Assembly (NCBI GenBank): GCA_002498455.1
Contig: DAHO01000060.1
Span: 1-7,001, forward strand
DNA: 7,001 nt
Source of the DNA: Euryarchaeota archaeon UBA602
GTDB lineage: Archaea; Thermoplasmatota; Poseidoniia; Poseidoniales; Thalassarchaeaceae
Reading direction: 5' to 3'
Shown here: in pieces, positions 1 to 5,655 of the stretch
How positions within the stretch are numbered: the first letter of the stretch is position 1
Layout: each line of letters starts with the position of its first letter
Notes under the pieces: generated by a model
Databases searched by the model: none
What the model saw: the letters and a program-made list of their open reading frames with translations, nothing else
What the model was told of the DNA's origin: nothing
Program-made: the position numbers and the translations under genes

Positions 1-780
1 CGAGAGGTTGAGAAACCACTTGCTGCTTTAGGGTGCTATGTGTTTAGCAATGCGAGTGCGCACAGAATGGATGATGACGTCCCATTGGTGATTGCCGATC
101 TCAACCCGCATCACCTCCTCTCCTTGCGCAATCGTAGTGAAGCGGGATTCGTTGCCTGTGGTACAAATTGTACCATCGTGCCCGCAGTAATACCGCTCAA
201 ACCGCTATGGGATTTCATAGGACTCGACCAGGTCAGCATCTCCACTGAACAATCACTCTCTGGTGGTGGAATCGAATTGTTGAATGCATATCGTGAGACC
301 GGTTTACATCCCCTCGAAATCCCCGGTGAAGCCGAAAAGATGCATGAAGAATGTCTGAGTTTGTTGGGCAGAGCGCAACAGGATGGAGTTCGGCCAGCCA
401 ATTTACCGGTCGAAGTATCTGTCAAACGTGTCAATCGTGAGTATGGTCACATTGTCCATGTTTCAGCGACGTTGCATTTTGAGAAAGATCAGGAAGAGGT
501 CATCGAATGGATGCAGAATTATCGATCGCGTGCCCAGGCTTTGGACCTGCCTTCAGCACCATCAGAACCGTTCATTTTCGTCGATGATTTGATTCCTGAA
601 TCACTACCCAATCCAGCGACTGATCTCAAATCAGGGATGACTGTCAGAATCAACAACGTCCAAGTTTCTGGTACATCCATCACATTCAGCGCTTGGTCGG
701 AAAATACCCTTCGAGGTGCAGCCGGAGGAACCGTGCTATTGGCAGAGTTGGCTGTGGCTGAAGGACTGCTGGACGGATAA
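1..780 (+). CDS. asd: Aspartate-semialdehyde dehydrogenase, 5'-truncated by window edge
   Basis: The frame is open from base 1, so the gene starts before the window; 259 residues are visible and roughly 85-90 of the usual ~345 (the N-terminal NADP-binding Rossmann half) are missing. The enzyme reduces aspartyl phosphate to aspartate-4-semialdehyde in the cytoplasm, the shared step toward lysine, threonine and methionine. Family motifs seen in order (numbered from the first visible residue): SNASAHRM (16-23); TNCTI with the presumed catalytic Cys57; EQSLSGGG (83-90), matching the usual Q-x-x-SGxG; RVNREYGHIVHV (143-154) with the presumed catalytic His150; and a C-terminal RGAAGGTVLLAEL (238-250), typical of the archaeal/fungal-type branch. 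The GTG at 40 and the ATG at 67 are internal codons, not starts, because conserved enzyme sequence continues upstream of them. It ends with TAA 38 bases before the next gene, and no terminator-like T-run follows. Confidence 0.93.
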   Translation, partial: REVEKPLAALGCYVFSNASAHRMDDDVPLVIADLNPHHLLSLRNRSEAGFVACGTNCTIVPAVIPLKPLWDFIGLDQVSISTEQSLSGGGIELLNAYRETGLHPLEIPGEAEKMHEECLSLLGRAQQDGVRPANLPVEVSVKRVNREYGHIVHVSATLHFEKDQEEVIEWMQNYRSRAQALDLPSAPSEPFIFVDDLIPESLPNPATDLKSGMTVRINNVQVSGTSITFSAWSENTLRGAAGGTVLLAELAVAEGLLDG

Positions 781-807
781 GGGCCATCCTCAAGTGCCCG
801 ATACACA

Positions 808-813
808 GAGGAG
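808..813 (+). promoter_or_regulatory. Shine-Dalgarno site for the 819 gene
   Basis: GAGGAG lies 5 bases upstream of the ATG at 819, a good match to the complement of the 16S rRNA 3' end. It decides the start of the unrecognised gene and shows that this genome uses SD-led initiation for at least some genes. The rest of the 781-818 gap shows no clear TATA element or terminator, so co-transcription with asd is possible. Confidence 0.75.
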
Positions 814-818
814 AATTC

Positions 819-1649
819 ATGGGCGAGGTTGAAATTGTCGAATCTGGTTCACTGAACTCATTGACCAATGGATGGGAAAATTACGGTGAGAGGACGCGAA
901 TCATGCTGTTGGGAGCAAGAGCTGATCGCCATGCATTGCGCAATCACGGACGCACGATTGCGATTGAAGAAACCGCAGTCTCTGTCTTCTATCGGCCACG
1001 TGAAGAGCGCGCTGAAATGGAAGCCTGTGGAATCAACCACTCGGCCGCTTCTTTCCAGTTTGTCGACCTCGCAATGGCAGATTTGGGTCGCTGGATGCAA
1101 CCGCTCATAGGTCAAGGGTGGAGTCGGGGCGAAGTCGCAATCGTGGCCGCCGGGGACGCATCATTTGAGTCGGAAAGTTGGATGTGTTTCCACCATCCTG
1201 CAATTCCGATTCCAAGTGAAATCCCACTATCCGAATCTCCTGCTTCAATCAGCCGAAAGGCTTTCGTGACCCATCCTGGGCCTGTTCTTGACTCTATTTC
1301 GGAATCGGATATGGATGCGATTGTGGCTTCAATGGCGAGTGACATTGCAGCGGTGGTGGACGAAGGTGGACAGGATGAGGTTAATTCGCGTGATGTTGAA
1401 CAAGGTGTAGATGAGCAAGTGTCACAAACCACTCCCCAGAATCAAGAAGAGGAACTTCCTGTAATTGAGCAAAAGGAAGAATCCCCACTTGAAGCTGAAC
1501 TCCGCCAAGTCATCTCATTGCTCGTCGCTGGAGGGCAAGAAATGGGAGACATCATGGAGCACCCCCAATTTATCGAAGTCAGTGAGCGAGCATCTGCTGC
1601 GGGCGTTGATGTGTGGGGAATGTTTGTTCGTCTCTCTGATGATTCCTGA
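819..1649 (+). CDS. Unrecognised 276-residue protein with acidic linker
   Basis: I do not recognise this family. The start is supported by GAGGAG at 808-813. Three zones are visible. Residues 1 to about 150 look like a folded domain of mixed beta/alpha character, containing a short hydrophobic strand (IMLLGA, 28-33), a second one (AIVAAGDASF, 107-116) and the pattern WMCFHHPAIPIP (121-132). Residues about 180-225 are a low-complexity acidic, Gln-rich linker with no aromatic residues, probably disordered. Residues about 225-276 are predicted amphipathic helices (EAELRQVISLLVAGGQ, then SERASAAGVDVWGMFVRL). No signal peptide, membrane span or paired Cys motif is seen, so it is probably cytoplasmic. 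Codon use and composition look like the neighbours. It sits between asd and the zinc-ribbon gene, which gives no clear functional hint. Confidence 0.85.
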   Translation: MGEVEIVESGSLNSLTNGWENYGERTRIMLLGARADRHALRNHGRTIAIEETAVSVFYRPREERAEMEACGINHSAASFQFVDLAMADLGRWMQPLIGQGWSRGEVAIVAAGDASFESESWMCFHHPAIPIPSEIPLSESPASISRKAFVTHPGPVLDSISESDMDAIVASMASDIAAVVDEGGQDEVNSRDVEQGVDEQVSQTTPQNQEEELPVIEQKEESPLEAELRQVISLLVAGGQEMGDIMEHPQFIEVSERASAAGVDVWGMFVRLSDDS

Positions 1650-1702
1650 GCCGTAATCAGAGCCACCTTCATAGGGGGCCTTTGCCACGGGTGTTTGTTC
1701 CC

Positions 1703-1930
1703 ATGGTATTCTGCACCGCGTGCGCTCAGCAACAGGATGACGCTCAGAAATTTTGCCGCTTTTGCGGTGAGCGTTTGCCCGGGGCAGCACTGATGCAACA
1801 ACTTCGGAATGAGGCAGCCAACATCCAAGCCGCGAAAACAGGTCAAGTCACCCAAACGCAGCAGGCAAATCTGGCAACATTGAAGGCCATTGAACTGGCA
1901 AGAAAACAGGGATTCAATGACCAGTCTTGA
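1703..1930 (+). CDS. Small zinc-ribbon protein with Gln-rich helical tail
   Basis: A 75-residue protein beginning MVFCTACAQQ. Cysteines at 4, 7, 18 and 21 form CxxC-x10-CxxC (second knuckle FCRFCGERL), the classic short zinc-ribbon fold that often opens small archaeal adaptor or regulatory proteins. The remainder (about 29-72) is Gln/Ala-rich and likely helical or coiled coil (MQQLRNEAANIQAAKTGQ, then NLATLKAIELARKQG), suited to protein contacts. Start choice is uncertain: the same frame stays open upstream with TTG at 1682 and GTG at 1691, and an AGGGGG tract at 1673-1678 would suit the GTG better. I favour ATG 1703 because zinc ribbons of this type usually start two or three residues before the first Cys. 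Its TGA shares one base with the ATG at 1930 of the methyltransferase, which points to translational coupling. Its function is not known from sequence alone. Confidence 0.75.
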   Translation: MVFCTACAQQQDDAQKFCRFCGERLPGAALMQQLRNEAANIQAAKTGQVTQTQQANLATLKAIELARKQGFNDQS

Positions 1931-2538
1931 TGGACTGTAGGTCATCCCAACGGTTCATGCGACTGCGTCATCTTGCGATGGAGTTGTCGAAATTACCTCC
2001 TCATCCACAACACAATGTGGAACTAGAGCAATACGCCACTGAGGGTGATTTTGCGGCCCGGTGGATTGCAGAAATGATTGAGAGGGGTGATCTCGATGCA
2101 TCTACCCGTGTGGTCGATTTAGGAGCGGGAAATGGAATTCTCGGCATCGGGTGTCATTTGGCAGGTTGCGCTTCGACACTGTTGGTTGAAATTGACCCTC
2201 ATTGTCAACATGAGTACGAAGGGGTCGAATGGTTCATCGGTGATGTTCAAGATTGGGATCGAGACAATGTCGATTTGGTCATCATGAATCCGCCGTGGGG
2301 GGCACAAACACCGAAGGCTGATCGACCCTTCTTGGAGGGCGCATTCAACTCAAGTGCGACCGTTGTATATTTGCTCCATTCTAAGCATTCAACCCACCTC
2401 ATTCCTTTGGCAGAATCGCTGGATTGGGTTGGAGAAATCGTCCTCAATGGTGCTTTTCGGCTCCCTGCGACATATGCTCATCATCAATCACAAAATGATG
2501 TGACTGAAGTCTCGGTTTGGAGATTTAATCGATTGTAA
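1930..2538 (+). CDS. METTL5-like rRNA N6-adenine methyltransferase
   Basis: A class I SAM-dependent methyltransferase of about 202 residues, close to METTL5 in size and layout. The eukaryotic enzyme makes one N6-methyladenosine in 18S rRNA near the decoding centre; a matching 16S site in archaea is inferred. Seen: LEQYATEGDFAARW (32-45), the METTL5-type lead-in; DLGAGNGILGIG (63-74), SAM-binding motif I; EIDP (87-90), the acidic end of strand 2; and NPPWG (120-124), the catalytic NPP-aromatic motif of amino-methylating adenine enzymes (METTL5 has NPPF). YLLHSKHSTH (147-156) and FRLPATYAHHQSQNDVTEVSVWRF (starting at 176) match the conserved C-terminal region. ATG 1930 overlaps the upstream TGA by one base (TGATG). 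ATG 1957 (193 residues, MRLRHLAMEL) aligns better with METTL5 N-termini and may be the true start. Eukaryotic METTL5 needs the zinc protein TRMT112; here a zinc-ribbon gene lies directly upstream. Confidence 0.9.
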   Translation: MDCRSSQRFMRLRHLAMELSKLPPHPQHNVELEQYATEGDFAARWIAEMIERGDLDASTRVVDLGAGNGILGIGCHLAGCASTLLVEIDPHCQHEYEGVEWFIGDVQDWDRDNVDLVIMNPPWGAQTPKADRPFLEGAFNSSATVVYLLHSKHSTHLIPLAESLDWVGEIVLNGAFRLPATYAHHQSQNDVTEVSVWRFNRL

Positions 2539-2539
2539 A

Positions 2540-2564
2540 CCATGCGGCGGCTTCAAATGCATGG
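2540..2564 (+). other. Potential hairpin in leader of the csl4-like gene
   Basis: CCATGC (2540-2545) can pair with GCATGG (2559-2564) across a 13-base loop, immediately after the methyltransferase TAA. It is a short stem that could arise by chance. It gains some weight from the unusually GC-rich gap it lies in (60 of 94 bases G or C from 2539 to 2632, by hand count) and from a second, stronger hairpin downstream. It has no T-run, so it does not look like an intrinsic archaeal terminator. Confidence 0.35.
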
Positions 2565-2588
2565 CGCCGGTCGCGAGGCTGTTCGAAG

Positions 2589-2606
2589 CGGTCCCCTAGG
2601 GGACCG
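2589..2606. repeat. Perfect 18-base palindrome upstream of csl4-like gene
   Basis: CGGTCCCCTAGGGGACCG equals its own reverse complement. As DNA it would make a symmetric site for a dimeric regulator. As RNA it would fold into a 7-bp GC-rich stem with a CTAG loop, ending 9 bases before the AAGGAG ribosome site. A competing pairing is visible: CCGGTC (2567-2572) with GACCGG (2602-2607), which would break the hairpin. A perfect 9+9 palindrome is expected less than once in a window of this size, so it is probably functional, but whether it acts as an operator or as an RNA structure cannot be told from sequence alone. Confidence 0.6.
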
Positions 2607-2615
2607 GATTGGCGT

Positions 2616-2621
2616 AAGGAG
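2616..2621 (+). promoter_or_regulatory. Shine-Dalgarno site for the csl4-like gene
   Basis: AAGGAG lies 11 bases before the ATG at 2633, a little farther than ideal but the only good site in the leader. No other in-frame start lies between it and 2633; GTG at 2623 is in a different frame. Confidence 0.55.
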
Positions 2622-2632
2622 CGTGAAGCGAA

Positions 2633-3931
2633 ATGACCTCTCCCGCAAATGTGGGATCGTTTGTCGTACCCGGTACGACTGTAGATGTGAATGATGATGA
2701 CAGTCTCGGCCGTGGTGTAATCCAGGCCAGCAATGGACCTGTAGCCACGGTGGTCGGTACCCTAAGTCGTGCAGATGGCGTGCTGTTTGTGGATCAAAAA
2801 ACAGACCCGATTCGAGAAATTGAAATTGGAGATATTGTCATCGGTGAAGTCAACCGAATCAACGCGAAAACAGCAGAAATTCGGATTTTACACGTCGAAG
2901 GAAAACCGGTCCGTACCCTACCTGCAACTCACTTGTTTGCAGATATCTTTGTCGCCAAGATTGTTGACAAATTCATGCCGAGTCCCGGTGATGCCATGCG
3001 AAAGCGTGACTTAATCCGTGCCAAGATTGAGCAACTTGAACCAATGCTTCGAGCGGAATGTCGTTCACACGATGATTTGGGTATCATTCAAGCCATGTGT
3101 CCCGCCTGTGGAAACGAATTGGTCACCTCTTCTGATGTTGCAGACGTCAACGTCATTTGCGAACGATGCGATTATGTGGGATTCCGGGCTTTGTCGAATG
3201 GATTCGGGCATGGATATCAAATTCCATCCGACAGCACCATCTCAACCCTGAATCGAGATGGAGAGCGATGGTCTGATGCATCGATGGCATTCATTTCAAA
3301 GGATGGCGAGCGACCTTATCTCTCCCCTCTATCTGATCATCGCCGTGGCAGCGTTCACCCGACTCCTAGGGATGTTGAGAAATTCTTGGGGTCCGTCCAC
3401 CAAGGTAGTGGTCGGCGTGGTGGTGGTGGAGGACAAAGACCCCGGCGCGAAATGCACGATGCAAAGTGCACCATGTGTGGAATAGACACCAAATTGCCAT
3501 TCAAGCCTACACCTGGGGTTCCTGCGCGATGTTCAGCATGCAAGGAAAAGGTCGACAACGGTGAAGCAACCAAAGAAGAGTTGGCTGCAGAACGCGAGGT
3601 TCTCAACAAGGCTCGAGCAAAAGCAAAGGAAACTGAAGGTATGAAACTCTTCATCGGTGGCATCCCCTATTCAGCAACTGAAGAGCAAATCACTGAACTG
3701 TTTTCACCACATGGTGAACTGAAGGATGTACACCTTGCCAAGGACAAAGAAACCGGCAAGAGCAAGGGATTCGCCTTTGTCACCTTCAAGTCTTACAAGC
3801 AGGGTGAGGTTGCGATTGAGGCACTCAAAGGGACCAAGATGGATGGCCGAAAGTTGACCATTCAAGAGTCGAAACCGAAGGGTGGCGGCCGTCAAAACAA
3901 TCGAGGTAGAGGGCGCAGAGATCGCCGCTGA
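2633..3931 (+). CDS. csl4: Exosome subunit Csl4 fused to CxxC zinc finger and RRM
   Basis: The first ~185 residues are a full archaeal Csl4, the RNA-binding cap subunit that recruits substrates and partners to the Rrp41/Rrp42 exosome. They comprise an N-terminal exosome domain (VVPGTTVDV, 11-19), an S1 fold (about 62-140, with EIGDIVIGEVNRI and GDAMRKRDLIRAKI) and a zinc ribbon (C156/C159 and C176/C179) preceded by DDLGIIQAMC, a Csl4 hallmark. Archaeal Csl4 normally ends here. This protein continues with a Gly/Arg linker (GSGRRGGGGGQRPRR, 258-272), then a CxxC-x17-CxxC finger (C279, C282, C300, C303), a charged helix (about 310-335) and a complete RRM (337-413). The RRM has RNP2 KLFIGG (338-343), RNP1 KGFAFVTF (378-385) and a basic RG tail (416-432). 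All parts are in one open frame without a frameshift. The RRM resembles cyanobacterial/eukaryotic glycine-rich RNA-binding proteins. Extra RNA recognition at the exosome cap is inferred. Confidence 0.92.
   Translation: MTSPANVGSFVVPGTTVDVNDDDSLGRGVIQASNGPVATVVGTLSRADGVLFVDQKTDPIREIEIGDIVIGEVNRINAKTAEIRILHVEGKPVRTLPATHLFADIFVAKIVDKFMPSPGDAMRKRDLIRAKIEQLEPMLRAECRSHDDLGIIQAMCPACGNELVTSSDVADVNVICERCDYVGFRALSNGFGHGYQIPSDSTISTLNRDGERWSDASMAFISKDGERPYLSPLSDHRRGSVHPTPRDVEKFLGSVHQGSGRRGGGGGQRPRREMHDAKCTMCGIDTKLPFKPTPGVPARCSACKEKVDNGEATKEELAAEREVLNKARAKAKETEGMKLFIGGIPYSATEEQITELFSPHGELKDVHLAKDKETGKSKGFAFVTFKSYKQGEVAIEALKGTKMDGRKLTIQESKPKGGGRQNNRGRGRRDRR
3625..3643 (+). promoter_or_regulatory. Possible internal start for a free RRM protein
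   Basis: Inside the csl4-like gene, AAAGGA (3625-3630) lies 10 bases before an in-frame ATG at 3641, exactly at the first residue of the RRM (MKLFIGGIPY). Translation from here would give a 96-residue single-RRM protein, the size of stand-alone RRM proteins in cyanobacteria. The Met may simply be a relic of fusion of a once separate gene. Purine-rich tracts are common in Lys/Glu codons, so the site is weak evidence. Confidence 0.3.
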
Positions 3932-3937
3932 GGTGAT
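3930..3937 (+). promoter_or_regulatory. Shine-Dalgarno-like site before the radical SAM gene
   Basis: GAGGTGAT overlaps the csl4-like TGA and matches an extended complement of the 16S rRNA 3' end. It ends 12 bases before the TTG at 3950; the aligned spacing is nearer to that expected for a CTG at 3941 (which would add MAW). No ATG exists between the upstream stop and the conserved N-terminal motif, so a non-ATG start is certain, but which codon is used is open. Confidence 0.5.
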
Positions 3938-3949
3938 TTCCTGGCCTGG

Positions 3950-5653
3950 TTGGTCATCGATGGATACGAGGATGAGCCAGCCGCCTTTGGTGTGCCTCCC
4001 TACATCGGATTCCACGTGCGTTACATTTGTGGGGTGCTGGAAAAGCGTAGTGTTGACTACGATTACATCACCATTGACCAGTGGAGATTGGGCAAGCGAC
4101 CCGATTTGTCCAGTTTGGATGGAATTGTCCTTTTGGCAGGTGCAATCGTCCCAGGAAAATATCTCAGAGGGACACCCATCAGTTTACGTGAAACCGATGA
4201 ATTGGTGAAGACGCTCCCCCAAAATGTTCCCTTTTTTGCCGGAGGTTGGGCCGTCCGTGGATGGAAGCAGCAAGGCTGGAGGCCTCTTAGGAAAGATTTG
4301 TTCTTGTGCGTACAGGATACAGATGCTACTCTCTCATGGTATCTCTCAACTGGAGAGATGAAACACAAGCGTCGCAGTGATGTGGAGTGGACCGCTTGGG
4401 CACAGGCGGGTGCGATTTCAAAAGCAGTGACTGACCATCCAGATTTGGATGGTCCTCTGACATATGAGGTCGAAGTTTACCAAGGATGTGTTCGCTACAA
4501 GCGAGGGTGTAAATTCTGTATCGAACCGAAAAAAGGTGTACCTATTTGGCGTACACCACACGACGTCATCACCGAGGTCACCCGTGCGCTAGACAAGGGG
4601 GTCAAGCATGTTCGGTTGGGTGGGATGACCGATGTATACACGTACATGGCAGATGGAGTGGTCGAATTGGAATATCCAGTTCCCAACCCGGAGCCTCTAG
4701 CACGACTATTGCATGGTTTGAGAGAGGACGAGCGATTGGAAACCTTGCATGTTGACAATGGAAATCCTTCAATCATCGCTGAGAATCTGGAGCCGGCAAC
4801 CGAGATTACCAAAACGATGGTCGAAACACTCTCCGATGGATCAGTTCTCTCATTTGGATTGGAATCAGCAGACCCAACTGTACATGAAACTAATTGGTTG
4901 AACTGCGATTCTGAGCAATTGAAAACCGCCATTCGGCATGTGAACCAGTATGGACGTGAACGGGGTGAGCGGGGCTTGCCCAAATTGCTTCCCGGTTTGA
5001 ATTTCATCGCAGGATTAAACGGTGAGACCACTGCTACATATCAGATGAACAAGGACTTGCTCCACTCGATTCGAAATGAAGGGTTGTGGCTCAGGAGAAT
5101 CAATATCCGCCAGGTCGAAGGCGAAGGTTTTCAAGAAATTCCGAGTGATGCCTTTGCAGAATTCAAAACTTGGACCCGAGATGAAATCGATGGCCCATTA
5201 CTGAAGGAACTTTTTCCCCTTGGGCTGAAACTTTCGGGAGTCACATGGGAGGCACACGATGGCAGAATTCGTTTACCAAATCACCTGAATGAGGAACATC
5301 GTGACCCGGGCATCTACGGAAAGGCGGGCATCACATTTGGGCGCCAGATTGGTGCCTACCCCATCCTCATCGGAGTCCCATATCACATTCCGCTTGAAAC
5401 AAAAAGTGACATCATTGTGACCGGGCATGGAACCCGCTCAATTACAGGAATTGAATCCAACATGAGCATGCAAACCATCAACCAAAAACAATTGGTCGCC
5501 ATCCCCGGAATCGGTGAAAAGTCTGCCTGGAATTTGATTTCAGCCCGGGTGAAAGAGGCACGTAAAGAGCGAAGATTTGACACCGTTCAATCATGGTTTG
5601 ATGCTGCAGGTGTTGAATTGTTTGAATTCGCTGAACAAATCTTGGAGGCGTGA
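3950..5653 (+). CDS. Radical SAM protein with C-terminal helix-hairpin-helix (COG1031-like)
   Basis: A 567-residue enzyme of an archaeal radical SAM group whose reaction is, to my knowledge, not established. The N-terminus VIDGYEDEPAAFGVPPYIG (2-20) is the family signature; residues 1 to about 165 form a lead domain. The 4Fe-4S site is probably C180, C187 and C190 (YQGCVRYKRGCKFCIEPKKG, 177-196), spaced CX6CX2C, wider than the canonical CX3CX2C. Family members have a similar RGC...GGCSFCTEP pattern as I recall, so the wide spacing is probably native. LGGMTDVYTY (223-232), HVDNGNP (267-273) and SFGLESADP (301-309) follow as barrel motifs; the last is typical of radical SAM methylthiotransferase/B12-like barrels. 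The end carries a helix-hairpin-helix (QLVAIPGIGEKSAWNLISAR, 514-533), a nonspecific nucleic-acid-binding fold. A tRNA, rRNA or DNA substrate is therefore a reasonable inference, not a finding. The start is TTG, 18 bases after the csl4-like stop, with the ABC-F gene 2 bases downstream, so one operon is likely. Confidence 0.88.
   Translation: MVIDGYEDEPAAFGVPPYIGFHVRYICGVLEKRSVDYDYITIDQWRLGKRPDLSSLDGIVLLAGAIVPGKYLRGTPISLRETDELVKTLPQNVPFFAGGWAVRGWKQQGWRPLRKDLFLCVQDTDATLSWYLSTGEMKHKRRSDVEWTAWAQAGAISKAVTDHPDLDGPLTYEVEVYQGCVRYKRGCKFCIEPKKGVPIWRTPHDVITEVTRALDKGVKHVRLGGMTDVYTYMADGVVELEYPVPNPEPLARLLHGLREDERLETLHVDNGNPSIIAENLEPATEITKTMVETLSDGSVLSFGLESADPTVHETNWLNCDSEQLKTAIRHVNQYGRERGERGLPKLLPGLNFIAGLNGETTATYQMNKDLLHSIRNEGLWLRRINIRQVEGEGFQEIPSDAFAEFKTWTRDEIDGPLLKELFPLGLKLSGVTWEAHDGRIRLPNHLNEEHRDPGIYGKAGITFGRQIGAYPILIGVPYHIPLETKSDIIVTGHGTRSITGIESNMSMQTINQKQLVAIPGIGEKSAWNLISARVKEARKERRFDTVQSWFDAAGVELFEFAEQILEA
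5644..5648 (+). promoter_or_regulatory. Shine-Dalgarno site for the ABC-F gene
   Basis: GGAGG within the last codons of the radical SAM gene lies 7 bases before the ATG at 5656, the best-placed ribosome site in the window. It fixes the start and suggests translation coupled to the upstream gene, whose TGA is at 5651-5653. Confidence 0.8.
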
Positions 5654-5655
5654 AC

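Noticed and set aside
1442..1945. 167-residue open frame on the - strand across the zinc-ribbon gene.
   Set aside because: It covers two + strand genes and the gap between them, has Cys/Ser/Leu-rich random-looking composition, and lacks a ribosome site.
2589..2606. The palindrome as an intrinsic transcription terminator for the methyltransferase gene.
   Set aside because: No T-run follows; the sequence continues with GATTGGCG and then a ribosome site, so a leader or operator role fits better.
2539..2632. A tRNA or other known small RNA in the GC-rich gap, suggested by GTTCGAAG resembling a T-loop.
   Set aside because: No acceptor stem, anticodon arm or D-loop consensus can be arranged around it, and no C/D or H/ACA box pattern is seen.
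3409..3450. Gly/Arg-rich run in the csl4-like gene as a frameshift or assembly join between two genes.
   Set aside because: The frame is continuous, codon use is unchanged, and Gly/Arg linkers are normal between RNA-binding domains.
4535..4557. Inverted repeat GGTGTAC / GTACACC with a 9-base loop inside the radical SAM gene.
   Set aside because: A 7-bp stem of this loop size is expected several times by chance in 7 kb; it lies in conserved coding sequence and has no supporting context.
4495..5031. 178-residue open frame on the - strand opposite the radical SAM gene.
   Set aside because: It is rich in Ser/Pro/Arg with no recognisable motif and lies antisense to clearly conserved enzyme sequence, so it is a shadow frame.
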